Assembly: GCA_039090855.1 (NCBI GenBank)
Contig: CM077013.1
Location: 137,413,240 to 137,477,239 of the forward strand
Source of the DNA: Macrothele yani
Taxonomy: Eukaryota; Arthropoda; Arachnida; Araneae; Macrothelidae
Length of the DNA: 64,000 nt
Direction of reading: 5' to 3'
Position 1 is the first letter of the stretch; every line of letters begins with the position of its first letter. The position numbers and the translations under genes were made by a program. Below, in pieces: positions 54,700-63,808 of this stretch. Below the pieces are notes generated by a model. That model was not told the DNA's origin. It made no database searches and saw nothing but the letters and a program-made list of their open reading frames with translations.

Positions 54700-55312
54700 A
54701 CTGTCACTTAAAATTATTCCTTTCAAGACATTTTACTTGGTTCATTCTTGAAAACACTTGTTCACGTGAGTATGTTGTTCCGAACATAAGCAGAAACCGG
54801 GCAGATAGGTTATGAAGGCTTACATGCTTGTTCTTTGAAACTAACTGGTAAAACTCTGTTAGTTGCAACATTTGAATTTTTCTTCTAGGGAAGAGTCACA
54901 CTGAAAGTCTTTTAATTCAAGCTGAAGTACTTCAATCGCGTTTTCCTCATTACAGGAAAATGGAGACTTGAATATATTTAGAAAATATTTTCCATGTCTT
55001 TGAAACATTCAAACCACCTGTTGAAACCCTCTTTTAACATAGCTATCTTCGTAGAAAATTCACCAAAGCCGATTTCTTCTTGTGTGTGAAGCAACCGATG
55101 CAGCCGGACGAAACTAGCCACCAGCTGAGCATCATGGACGATCAGTGTTGCCAGCGCTTGATTTAAATTCTGCGCAAATAATATTCCCTTTTCAGACGAC
55201 GTCACTTCCGTACAGCTACATGGCGGCAAGCGGTCATGGATTCGTAGACAATACTTTCGGGGGAAAACGTCTGCACCGTTTTCGCATTCCTTTCGACGTA
55301 ACAATAAGCATG
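54700..55312 (-). pseudogene. hAT transposase, C-terminal third, broken
   Basis: Read leftward: VTSSEKGILFAQNLNQALAT, FSTKIAMLKEGFNRWFECFK and MENIF in one frame (55304-54978). Past a stop come codons for VMRKTRLKYFSLNKRL, FYQLVSKNKHVSLHNL, a FLLMFGTTYSREQVFSRMNQ block and VKCLER. MFGTTY..EQxFSxMNxxK is the hAT dimerisation signature. The upstream two thirds are absent; the Tc-type insertion at 55406 lies just before this part. It is a different copy from 2842-3027 but related. Confidence 0.75.
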
Positions 55313-55574
55313 CTTAATACAGTTATATTCTTCGTAAATAAACTTGGTACTTACAAAGAGAATGGCTTTGCCAAACATTACTATGCTTATATTATATTTA
55401 ATATACCGGGTGCGCCATATAAAAGAGGCCCCGTGGCCAGACGTTGTAAGGCGGGTTAAAGTTGTTTGGCGGGTTTCCAGTTAAAACCGCTTTCTTCAAC
55501 TTCTACCCGGTTTCTGCGTGTACAGCTGCAAAGGAATTCTCCGGAGTGCTCAGTCACAGCCAGAGCAGGGTAGG

Positions 55575-55801
55575 GCCGCCCCGGTGGCGCAGTGGTCTAA
55601 GGCGTTGGCCTCTGGTCATTTGTCCGTAAGGGGTCCGGGTTCGAATCCCGGTCAGGCATGGATGTTGTGTTTGTCTTACGGCACTGGCTCTTTCCCTTCC
55701 CTGGAACCAGTGACCCTAAATTAGGGACGGGCGACTGCTTATAGCCCATTGAGTTGCTCACGGTGGTCGTTAAACCTCCAATCAAAAAAAAAAAAAAAAA
55801 A
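55575..55801 (+). mobile_element. SINE-A copy with exact target duplication
   Basis: Full-length, starting GCCGCCCCGGTGGCGCAGTG, with B box GGTTCGAATCC, body and A18 tail. AGAGCAGGGTAGG (13 bp) stands at 55562-55574 and again at 55802-55814. The best-defined copy of the family here. Confidence 0.94.
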
Positions 55802-55860
55802 AGAGCAGGGTAGGTACGCGGTCATAAATGTAAGTGAAGAAAGAACAAAGGCAACGCAAA

Positions 55861-56173
55861 TGGTTTTAAGTACGGAACAGCGGATTTTTATTGTGGAACA
55901 GTATTTCAGAAATAACTCATACAAGGTTTTAAATGAGTTCTTTACAGAAAAATTTCCCCATTGTGCAGCACCGACGAAATCAGTGGTACAGAAGTTCGTG
56001 CCGAAATTTTGCTAAACCGGCACGGTGTGCAACAGGAAAACAAACAAACCCAAGACAATTCGTACTGAAGACAATATCAAGGATGTGTGCACAACGATGT
56101 TACAAAGCCCTGGGAAGTCGATTCGCCGATTATCGTCTGAAACGGAAATATCTGCCACGTCAGGCCGACGCAT
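55861..56173 (+). pseudogene. Transposase N-terminal domain (DUF4817-like), truncated by TRIM
   Basis: It starts MVLSTEQRIFIVEQYFRNNS, then YKVLNEFFTEKFPHCAAPTK and SVVQKF. After a stop and shift come RTEDNIKDVCTTMLQSPGKS and RRLSSETEIS. This is the helix-turn-helix domain found ahead of D-41-D type Tc transposases. The TRIM enters right after ATSGR at 56173. Beyond the TRIM only ~55 bp remain to the inverted repeat, so the catalytic domain had already gone or was lost later. Confidence 0.78.
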
Positions 56174-56205
56174 TATAACGAAGTGAATTTCTCCGTCATT
56201 TCTTT

Positions 56206-56277
56206 ATCCGCGCCAGGATTCGAACCCGGGTCCCCTCATTCCGGAATAAGTACCTCTACCAATTGAGCTACGCGGAC
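56206..56277 (-). promoter_or_regulatory. tRNA-like Pol III promoter module in TRIM copy 2, 3' LTR
   Basis: 72 nt, GTCCGCG...CGCGGAT, A box TAGCTCAATTGG, perfect B box GGTTCGAATCC, T stem CCGGG/CCTGG. The anticodon stem is again unpaired in standard register. Confidence 0.75.
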
Positions 56278-56521
56278 GTTTTATTCTGATTCCTATCTGC
56301 CTTTATGTCGTGTGCGTCCTTCTGGCAGGTACGTCACATCTCCTGGTACGTTACATCACCTCCCACTTATTTTTTTTTCGAAGTGCTGGAGAAGGGATTC
56401 TCTTATTTTTCCTATCTCGCGGTGTGGAAATAACATCACACCAATGCGAGATTTTGAACGGTCGGGTCATCCGGAAGTTCGGGCGCCATTATAATGAAGT
56501 AAATTTCTCCGTCATTTCTTT

Positions 56522-56593
56522 ATCCGCGCCAGGATTCGAAACCGGGTCCCCTCATTCCGGAATAAGCACCTCTACCAATTGAGCTACGCGGAC
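56522..56593 (-). promoter_or_regulatory. tRNA-like Pol III promoter module in TRIM copy 2, 5' LTR
   Basis: Same 72-nt plan. The B box is GTTTCGAATCC (one change), the A box intact. It is the copy that would drive a full-length Pol III transcript of this element. Confidence 0.72.
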
Positions 56594-56879
56594 GTTTTAT
56601 TCTGATTCTTATCTGCCTTTATGTCGTGTGCGTCCTTCTGGCAGGTACGTCACATCTCCTGGTACGTTACAGCACACTTAAGGTGGATTTGCATTTTCGG
56701 CCGGGCCTCTTTTATATGGCACACCCTGTATTATAATATAGTTGAAAAAAAGGGTGATTTATTTTTATTTTGTAATCATTCATGAGGACCGCGAGTTTGA
56801 GACCACTGTATTAGAATAAAATGACCACTGCCGGAATCACACTGTACGCGCATTGCCGCGTCACAGTGCGCACGTGACA

Positions 56880-57183
56880 GATCTGATCATATGTAGAGGA
56901 TTTTAGGAAAGGAGAGCCTGACCCCATAGCCTTAAACAACCCTTAGTTATAGGAAGCTAGAAGATTTGGGCTAGAGTGCCCGATAGAAAAGTGTCACAGA
57001 AGCGAGGTAGAAAGGGGGAGAAAGACGCCTTTATTTATTACCGGGGGGGGGTACCCAGGGTCCGACGGCTTAACGCGCAGTCCGACGCACGGCGGATGTT
57101 TAGTGGTTCGAGCGTTCACGGGATCGAAACTGAAGTTTCTCCGTGCCAGTCACGAACATTGACCACTAGAACATCCGCGGCCC
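56880..57183 (-). mobile_element. SINE-B copy 2 inside T5
   Basis: 304 bp with GCACGTGACA on both sides (56870-56879 and 57184-57193), an exact 10-bp duplication. On the minus strand it begins GGGCCGCGGATGTTCTAGTG (tRNA-like; A box TGTTCTAGTGGT, B box AGTTTCGATCC) and ends 'catatgatcagatc'. A G tract interrupts the body at 57042-57050. Similar to 17201-17505. Confidence 0.85.
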
Positions 57184-57276
57184 GCACGTGACACGGTTGA
57201 CCACACGGAAATATAAGCGGTCGGCCAGGACAGATGAGCCACAGTTCGTAACGTAAGCAAAGTGAGCAGAGGGAGT

Positions 57277-58300
57277 GATGTGATCGGCGTCCAAAAAGGA
57301 AATATCATCGGCTACAGCGCCAAGGGTGGAAGCATATCAGAAACAGCAGACTTCATGGCCTACTTGTGAGGTGTCGTAGTAAAGGTATACCAAGAATAGA
57401 CCGCTGTCACACAAGTGCCTGCAGACGTCTAAACTGTGGAGCCCCAAACGCCATCGATCCCAGAGGAGAACGTCGCCTCCGTTGACTGGTAAAGGGCAAT
57501 CGACGAGCAACAGTGCAGCAATTGACTGCGCAAATGCACGCTGGGGCACCCAGGTACGTGTCCCTGATAACAGCAGAGCAAACCCTGTTACGCATGGGTC
57601 TCAGGAGTCGACGTTGCGTCAAGGCGCCCATGTTAACCCAGGTCCATCGGCAACGACGCCTGCAGTTCGCATGGGGCTACCGTCATTGTACAGTGGAAGA
57701 GTATCAAGAGGTTGCCTTCTTCGACGAATAGAAGTTTCTACTCCTCAGTAGTGACCGAAGGCGGCGGATACGGCGTCAGACACACGAGCACCAACATTCG
57801 GGCACACTTGTGGCTCAAGTACATGCCGGGGTGGCACTGCGCATGTCTGCGGGATATTTTCCTGGTATGACTTGGGAGCGCTGGTACCACTGGATGGGTC
57901 CCTGAACGCGAATGCCTCCCCGTCCTTCCTCGCTGACCTCATGCGTCCCTTCACGTTGGTCGTTTATCCTAGTAGGGACGGTGTCTACCACCATGACAAT
58001 GCGCCATGTCACATCGCTAAGGGTGTGCGTGACTGGCTCCAGGAACACGACAGCGATGTCTCCATTCTCCCTTGTCCGGCGAATTCGCCCGATCTCAATC
58101 CAATTGGGCACTTGTGGAACTGTTTGAATCGACAGGTTCGACATGCCGACCCACAACCGCATGATCTCTGGGATTTCCGTGCTCTACTGCAGTGCGAATG
58201 GGCACGTGTGCCTCGGTCAACCTTCGTGGGTATCATTGCATCTATGCCACGCCGTCTCGCCGCTGTCATCCGGGCCAAATGTTGTTATTCTCATTTTTAG
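57277..58300 (+). pseudogene. Tc1-like transposase of T5, catalytic glutamate lost
   Basis: The N-terminal part is degraded (stops near 57368 and 57397). Then QQLTAQMHAGAPRYVSLITA, TLLRMGLRSRRCVKAPMLTQ and QEVAFFDE (first aspartate). A disturbed middle is followed by a good frame from 57872: SFLADLMRPFTLVVYPSRDG, VYHHDNAPCHIAKGVRDWL (second aspartate), ANSPDLNPIGHLWNCLNRQV, where glycine replaces the catalytic glutamate, and IASMPRRLAAVIRAK. Counting to that position gives 36 intervening residues. Confidence 0.83.
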
Positions 58301-58334
58301 GTAGGTGGTCATATTATTCTGATGCGACTGTGTA

Positions 58335-58545
58335 AATTAGAAATATTGTTTCCAATAGGTAGTCTCCCAAACAGATATTTACTTTGATTTAGACCAATTA
58401 TCGAATATCGGAGCCCGTAGTTCAAGAACAAATAGCATAAAATATAGAAATGTGTTTTTCAAAGAGTATGTACAAATGGTAGTATTTTGTTAATAAAGCG
58501 ATATGCTCACTGTGGGTTAATGTGCCATTTAAATACTCTAAATAT
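58335..58545. other. Unassigned
   Basis: No gene or element recognised between T5 and the mariner. Confidence 0.4.
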
Positions 58546-58547
58546 TA

Positions 58548-59690
58548 TTAGGTGTGTGCATAAGTTCTAACAAATTTTGTAGGCTACAAAGAAAGGAGGT
58601 GAACGTAACAAATAACGTATCTAGAATTTCACATAATTGCCGTCATTATGTACGACCTCTTGCCACCTGTCTATGAGTAGGTTAATCCCTCGCGGGAAAA
58701 ACTCCTGTGTTTTAGAGTAAAAAGAATTATGTAATGCCACTTTCACATGATCCACATCATCTAAGGTTCGGAGAGCGAAGACCTTCTGTAACGATCGAAA
58801 AAGGTGATAGTCCGTAGGTGCCAGATCAGGGGAATACGCTGGGAAGGTAATACTTCCCAACCAATGTCCAGTAATTTTTGACGAGTGATTAAAGCAGTAT
58901 GAGGTCTGGCGTTATCGTGATGAAGGATCACGCCTTTGCGATTGACGGGTGCTGTCCGCTTTGATGTCAGTTGTTCTCGCAATCTGTCCAACTGTTGGCA
59001 GTAGAGGTCAGCATTTATCGTTCGGTTAGGTGTCAACAGCTCCCAGTGGATTATTCCCTAGACATCCCACCAAACACTCAACAAAACCTTTTCGGGATGC
59101 AGTCCTCTTTTTGAGGTAGATGGTGCAGACTCCGCATCTTGGCACACGGCCCATGGACACTTTATATTACGGTACAGTACCCAGTTCTCATCACCCGTTA
59201 CAATTCGTCCAGAAAACGATTCATTTCTGCGACGAGAAATAAAAGAAATACAGGTACGGATTCTCTCCTCTCGTTCCTTTGCAGAAAGGTGGTGCGAAAC
59301 ACAATTATCGAACTGGTGATGAACCGAAGCACATGCATCCATCTTTTGACTGTTGTTCTGTGTACCGACAACGCTTCCCCTAATTCCTGAACGGTTCAAT
59401 GGCTTGGTCCACATCCTCGTCAGAAACCACGGATGGACATCCAGGACGTGGTTGATCTTTACAGCTTCTGTCTCTGTCCCTGAATTTCCGAAACCAACGG
59501 CGAGGTGTGCTATCATCAACAGCATCCTCCCCATACACCTGAGAGATGCTACGACAGCCCGCGGCTGCAGTACTGCCCTTATCGAACTCGTACAGTAAAC
59601 AATGTATAATATGCACCTTATCGTATGCCATGTTACACCGTCCGTGATTTACGTTGCCAATGACATACTCGAGCAAACCTAGTGCCTTTA
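58548..59690 (-). mobile_element. mariner with one identifiable end
   Basis: The right-hand (3') terminus on the minus strand is the complement of TTAGGTGTGTGCATAAGTTC at 58548, with TA at 58546-58547. It shares TTAGGTGTG with the mariner in T1. The other terminus was not found near 59700, so it is lost or diverged. Confidence 0.75.
58621..59634 (-). pseudogene. mariner transposase, all three aspartates kept but frameshifted
   Basis: Start 59634 (MAYDKVHIIHCLLYEFDKGS), helix-turn-helix to RFRKFRD-like and DQPRPGCPSVVSDEDVDQAI. A stop falls at 59380, then frame 59534-59058 with GRIVTGDENWVLYRN (first aspartate) and KVLLSVWWDV. Frame 59036-58761 has NRTINADLYCQQLDRLREQL and VILHHDNARPHTALITRQKL (second). 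Frame 58860-58621 has AYSPDLAPTDYHLFRSLQ (third) to WQEVVHNDGNYVKF and a stop. Four frame pieces covering ~340 codons. The lesions are mostly indels, so it may be of moderate age. Confidence 0.86.
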
Positions 59691-59734
59691 TATGCTCTAC
59701 TGCTCCACGCTTTATTGGCCGAAAACGACCATCA

Positions 59735-60060
59735 CGACCATAACACCCGAAACGCCCTTACACCCAAACTACCACGACCGCTCAGAATGCCCATCTAGAG
59801 TGAGCAGGATTTTCTATCCCCACCAGTTCTTCGAATTTACTCTGCCTCTACGTGTTTCGCAGGCTTTTTTTTTAACCTTACCCACATGTACAAGGTTCAA
59901 AGAAAAGCCTCGCTTAACCCTTTCACTACCATAACGCCCGAAACACCCTTACACCCAAACTACCGCGACCGCTCGAAATGCCCATCTAGAGTGAGCAGTA
60001 TTTCGTATCCCCACCTGTTCTTTGCATTTACTCTGCCTCTACGTGTTTCGCAGAAGTAAC
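59735..60060 (+). repeat. Direct repeat pair (~125 bp, ~195 bp apart)
   Basis: 'ccataacacccgaaacgccc' (59739) through 'ctctacgtgtttcgcag' recurs from 59930 with about 10% differences, including 'cttacacccaaactacc' and 'atgcccatctagagtgagca'. It lies immediately upstream of hAT coding remnants. No function seen. Confidence 0.7.
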
Positions 60061-60612
60061 ATCAGTCGCCATTGTTTTCGTTGAACATATGAATAAAGCA
60101 GTCGTTGGTATAAAGTAGTCGTTGACACAATCTTTCAGGAACCTGGTCGTTAAAGAGTTAATGTCACAACTACCTAACGAAACAAAACAAGGTGCAACTT
60201 TCATCCTGACTGTGTTAAAACATTTGTGGTCAATTATCATAAATACAGAAAAGTATCTTAAGAGCATATTGAGAAATTTGATCAATCTATTTAAAAAATC
60301 TTGGATAACATGGTCATTTACCGTGAAGCTATGAATCTGGAAAAGCAGTTATCCCTTGTTGCTAGCACACTGGACACATTTTAGAGAGAGAGCCACAACG
60401 TTTGTTTCAGTTGCTGTAGATATATGGCCGGATTTACTACAAGAAGAAATCCTGTAACATTAAAATCTAAATTTAAAAAAAGGTTTGAACAAGCAATTTT
60501 TGCACCACATTTTCTAGCAAACCTTATGGATCCAAAATACAGAGGTCAGAAACATAACCAAGAACAAGGAAAGTATTGCAGAAGAGTAGATATACAAATT
60601 TTCCCCTGATTA

Positions 60613-61791
60613 CACAGTCGAACAATATGACCACCCCCGGAGTCACTGCGTACTCACACAGGTGTGACCCAGAGTGCACGTCACAAGGTCAACCACACAG
60701 AGATATAAGCGGCTGGCCAGGACAAATTAGCCAGAGTGCGTAACGTGAGCACAATGGGCAGATTCAGAGATTTGATGGACGTTCAAAAAGGAATGATCTT
60801 TGGTTACCGCGCCAAGGGTGGAAGCATCCAGAAACAGTAGACTTTGTGGGCTGTTCCCTAGGTGCTGTAGTAAGGGTGTACCAAGAATTGACCGCCGGCA
60901 CGCAGAGTACCTCCCTACATCATAACTGTAGAACCCCAAAGGCCATCAACCCCAGAGGTGAACTCCCCTCCGTTGACTTGTAAAGGGCAATCGATGCGGA
61001 ACAGTGCATCAATTGACAACGCAAATGAATGCTGGAGCACGCAGGTACGTGTCCCCGATAACAGTAGAGCGAACCCTGTTACGCATGGGTTTCCAGAGTC
61101 GATATTGCGTCAAGGAACCCATGTTAGCCCAGGTCCATCGGCAATGATGTCTGTAGTTCACCTGGGACTGCCGTTATTGGACAGTGAAAGAAAAGGTGGC
61201 CTTCACCGACGAATCGAGGTTTCTACTCCACAGAAGTGACGGGAGGTGGTGGACACGGCGTCAAACTCACGAGAACATACACCCGGACACGCTTGTCGGT
61301 CAAGTGCAGTGTGCATGTGTGGGGGATGTTTTCCTTGTACGCTTTGTAACCATTGGATAGGTCCCTGAAAGTCAATGGCTACCTGTTCGTTCTTGCTGAC
61401 CACATGCATCCCTTCAAGTTGGACGTTTACCCTGGTGGGGATGGAGTCTAGAGGACAATGCACCCTATCACATCGCTAAAGGTGTGCGTGATTGGTTCCA
61501 GGAACACGACAGCGATGTCTCTGTTCTCCCTTGTCTATCGAAATCGCCTGACCTCAATCCCTTAGAGAACTTGTGGGACTATTTGGATCGACAAGTTCGG
61601 CGTGCCGCCCTAAAACCACGTCATCTCCAGGACCGGCGTGCTCTTCTGCAGTCCGAATGGGCACGTGTGCCTTGGGCAACCTTCCAGGGTCTCATTGAGT
61701 CCATGCCGCACCGTCTCGCCGTTGTCATCTGGTCCAAATGTGGTCATTCCCATTATTACGAAGTTGGTCATATTATTCTGATACGACCGTG
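60613..61791 (+). mobile_element. Tc1-like element T6 (1179 bp), nested in hAT coding sequence
   Basis: The ends are CACAGTCGAACAATATGACC and, reversed, CACGGTCGTATCAGAATAA with AATATGACCA. TA at 60611-60612 and 61792-61793. It has the same terminal family as T3, T4 and T5. Confidence 0.88.
60752..61770 (+). pseudogene. Tc1-like transposase of T6, broken
   Basis: Pieces: MGRFRDLMDVQKGMIFGYRA (about 60752), MHQLTTQMNAGARRY-like sequence near 61000, an AFTDESRF first-site region (about 61205), and, after a small deletion at about 61455, DNAPYHIAKGVRDWFQEHDS with the second aspartate. SPDLNPLENLWDYLDRQV keeps the glutamate, with 36 residues between. The end WATFQGLIESMPHRLAVVIW is standard. Several frame changes make it inactive. 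Confidence 0.8.
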
Positions 61792-62110
61792 TATTTGCCT
61801 GGTGCAATGTCTTTCAAAATTAATGACACAGATCATCAACGATGTTAGAAAGTGTCATCAACCAGTTTTCTTCCATAAAATGGTGGCAAATTATGGCAAA
61901 AGAATCTGAAAAGTATTCAAATTCAAAATTCCCTGCTGGATGCAGTGACTTTTTTGTATGCCGACAATCATCACCAGCTTCATCTGCCTCCATTGAGAGA
62001 ATTTTCTCTATGTTTCAACTAATTTGGAATAAGTTGCGAAATAGGCTTGGGATAGATAAAGCCGCAAAACTTGTTCATTTAATATCTTTTTGGATCAAAA
62101 TTTCCTGTAG

Positions 62111-62375
62111 ATTGGTAGTTTCGTTTCTGGCTAAAACTCCTGAGATCACATTAATTATTTAAATGTCGCTGTTTTGAAGAAAAATTCAGAGGTTTGAAAA
62201 TATTTGAAAATTATGTGAGCCACGAAACTATGATAATTTCAGACTGCTTTTGAGGTTCTAGTAAAATGTAAAGCAACAATACTTTATCATCTGTACCATT
62301 GTTTACTTTTTAGGCGATTGTAAATAGTCAAAAACCATTGCAGTTCATGAAGAGAAATAATATCTCAAGGAAATA
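62111..62375. other. Unassigned
   Basis: AT-rich sequence with nothing recognised. Confidence 0.4.
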
Positions 62376-63806
62376 CACTGACGGAAAAAAAAAATCCGAA
62401 TACCACGAAAAAATAGTTGTAGAGGAATGAAATGGCGGCAATACATTTCTATAGGTAACATATTTAATCGATTAAGGTTTCAAGATCACAGCTTATTGTA
62501 AGCGCGAGAAGAGCCATTTTAAATGTGAAATGCCGGTACATTAATAACCGGTCTAACCGCCAGAATGTTGAATGCAAGCACGCAAAACGTTCATGCATTG
62601 TGTCGTACAGGTGCTGGATGTCAGTTTGTGGGATGGGGTTCCATGCCTGTTGCACTTGGTCGGTCAATACAGGGACGGTTAATGCTGGTTGGGGGTGACG
62701 CTGGAGTTGTCGTCCAATGATGTCCCATACGTGCTCGATTGGTGAAAGATCTGGTGATCTAGCAGGCCACGGCAACATGTCGACACTCTGTAGAGCATGT
62801 TGGGTTACAACAGCGTTATGCGGGAGAGCGTTATCCTGTTGGAAAACACCCCCTGGAATGCTGTTCATGAATGGCAGCACAACAGGTTGAATACCCGACC
62901 GACGTACAACTGTGCCGTCAGGGTGCGTGGGATAACCACGAGAGTGCTCCTGCTGTCATAGGAAATTGCTCCCCAGACCATAACTCCAGGTGTAGGTCCA
63001 GTGTGTCTCGGCCGCAGACAGGTTGGTTGCAGGCGCTCACCTGGCCTCCTTCTAACCAACACACGGCCATCACTGGCACCCAGGCAGAACCGACTTTCAT
63101 CAGAAAACACAACAGATCTCCACTCCGTCCTCCAATGAGCTCTAGCTTGACACCTCTGACGTCGCAAACGGCAGTGGTTTGGAGTAAGTGGAATGCACGC
63201 TACAGGGCGTCTGGCTCGGAGCTGTCCTTCAAGTAACCGATTTGTAACAGTTCGTTGTGTCACTGTGGTTACAACTGCAGCTCCAATTACTGCCGGAGAC
63301 GCGGTACGATGCGTCACGGCCATACGCCGTACACGGTGGTCTTCCCTCTCAGCAGTGCCACGTGCCCGGCTGGAACCCGGTCTTCTTGAGGCAGTACCTT
63401 CCCTTGACCACCGCTGCCAACAATCATGCACAGTGGCTACATTCCTGCCAAGTCGTTCTGCAATATTGCGGAAAGAAAATCCACATTCTCGTAGCCCTAT
63501 TACACGACCACGTTCAAACTCCGTGAGCTGTTGATAATGGCTTCTTCGTCTTCTTAAAGGCATTCTTGACTAACATCAACACACTACGTCGAATCTCAAC
63601 GATAACTAACGCTCACGAACGTTACAGCGCGTATTTACAGCAAACCTGCTTTGCATGTTCCGAGGGGCGCTACTAGCGCCACACGTATGCGCCGAGCGCG
63701 AAATTTGCATAGACGTCATCTTACAGATGTACTCTCACTGCCTACCACAACTGTCGTTTGTCTAACAGAACCCCTCCTTGGTGTTGGGATTCTTTTTCCG
63801 TCAGTG
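62376..63806 (-). mobile_element. Tc1-like element T9 (1431 bp), best preserved in the window
   Basis: Inverted ends begin CACTGACGGAAAAA on both sides (the left has a longer A run). TA lies at 62374-62375 and 63807-63808. It contains a nearly complete transposase on the minus strand. Confidence 0.9.
62464..63563 (-). CDS. Tc1-like transposase of T9, one frameshift from intact
   Basis: Start 63563, MPLRRRRSHYQQLTEFERGR, chosen because the helix-turn-helix (RNIAERLGRNVATVHDCWQR) follows in frame. Frame one runs to 62865: VTNRLLEGQLRARRPVACIP, then WRSVVFSDESRFCLGASDGR with the first catalytic aspartate, and MVWGAISYDSRSTLVVI. A single frameshift near 62870-62880 leads to LPFMNSIPGGVFQQDNALPH (second aspartate) and ARSPDLSPIEHVWDIIGRQL (glutamate). 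It ends ...ISCDLETLID at 62464. D and E are 32 residues apart. About 365 codons, a normal length. All catalytic residues are present. With one indel repaired by chance or in another copy it could be active; whether this copy is transcribed is unknown. Confidence 0.85.
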
Positions 63807-63808
63807 TA

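Larger units (their letters stand above)
56174..56671 (-). mobile_element. TRIM copy 2 with tRNA-like LTRs
   Basis: 498 bp on the minus strand: LTRs of 182 bp at 56490-56671 (5') and 56174-56355 (3'), interior 134 bp. The PBS TGGCGCCCGAAC (minus, 56477-56488) lies one base from the 5' LTR. The PPT is AAGTGGGAGGTGA next to the 3' LTR. Flanks GCAT (56170-56173) and GCAC (56672-56675) are a 4-bp duplication with one change. Interior and LTRs are close to copy 1 ('ttccacaccgcgagatagga' vs '...accacgagatagga'). No TTTT on the sense strand. No coding capacity. Confidence 0.82.
55406..56728 (+). mobile_element. Tc-type element with DUF4817-like N terminus, nested in hAT
   Basis: The ends CCGGGTGCGCCATATAAAAG and, reversed, CAGGGTGTGCCATATAAAAG match over about 28 bp. 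TA at 55404-55405 and 56729-56730. 1323 bp in place; without the SINE (227+13) and TRIM (498+4) only about 580 bp remain, so most of the transposase was deleted. Confidence 0.85.
54313..56808 (-). mobile_element. hAT element nested in the left end of T5
   Basis: The inverted ends CAGTGGTCTCAAACTC are perfect over 16 bp. TATTAGAA flanks both sides (54305-54312 and 56809-56816), an exact 8-bp duplication. It contains its own transposase C terminus and a later Tc-type insertion (55406-56728). Confidence 0.92.
54297..58332 (+). mobile_element. Tc1-like element T5, holding hAT and SINE-B insertions
   Basis: The ends are CACGGTCGTATTAGAATAA (continuing after the hAT as AATGACCAC) and, reversed, CACAGTCGCATCAGAATAAT, with TA at 54295-54296 and 58333-58334. 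It is 4036 bp in place. Subtracting the hAT plus its 8-bp duplication (2504) and SINE-B plus its 10-bp duplication (314) leaves about 1218 bp, a normal size. Confidence 0.88.
60130..62110 (+). pseudogene. hAT transposase, interrupted by Tc1-like T6
   Basis: Before T6: KELMSQLPNETKQGATFILT (about 60150), then MAGFTTRRNPVTLKSKFKKR, FEQAIFAPHFLANLMDPKYR and GQKHNQEQGK. HFLANxxDPKYRG is a common hAT core motif. The frame reaches 60610 and, after T6, resumes as a YLPGAMSFKIND-type segment, WWQIMAKESEKYSNSKFPAG and SPASSASIERIFSMFQLIWN with KLRNRLGIDKAAKLVHL, the hAT dimerisation domain. A few stops and shifts occur. Inverted repeats were not identified. It is a different hAT lineage from 2842 and 54700. 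Confidence 0.8.
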
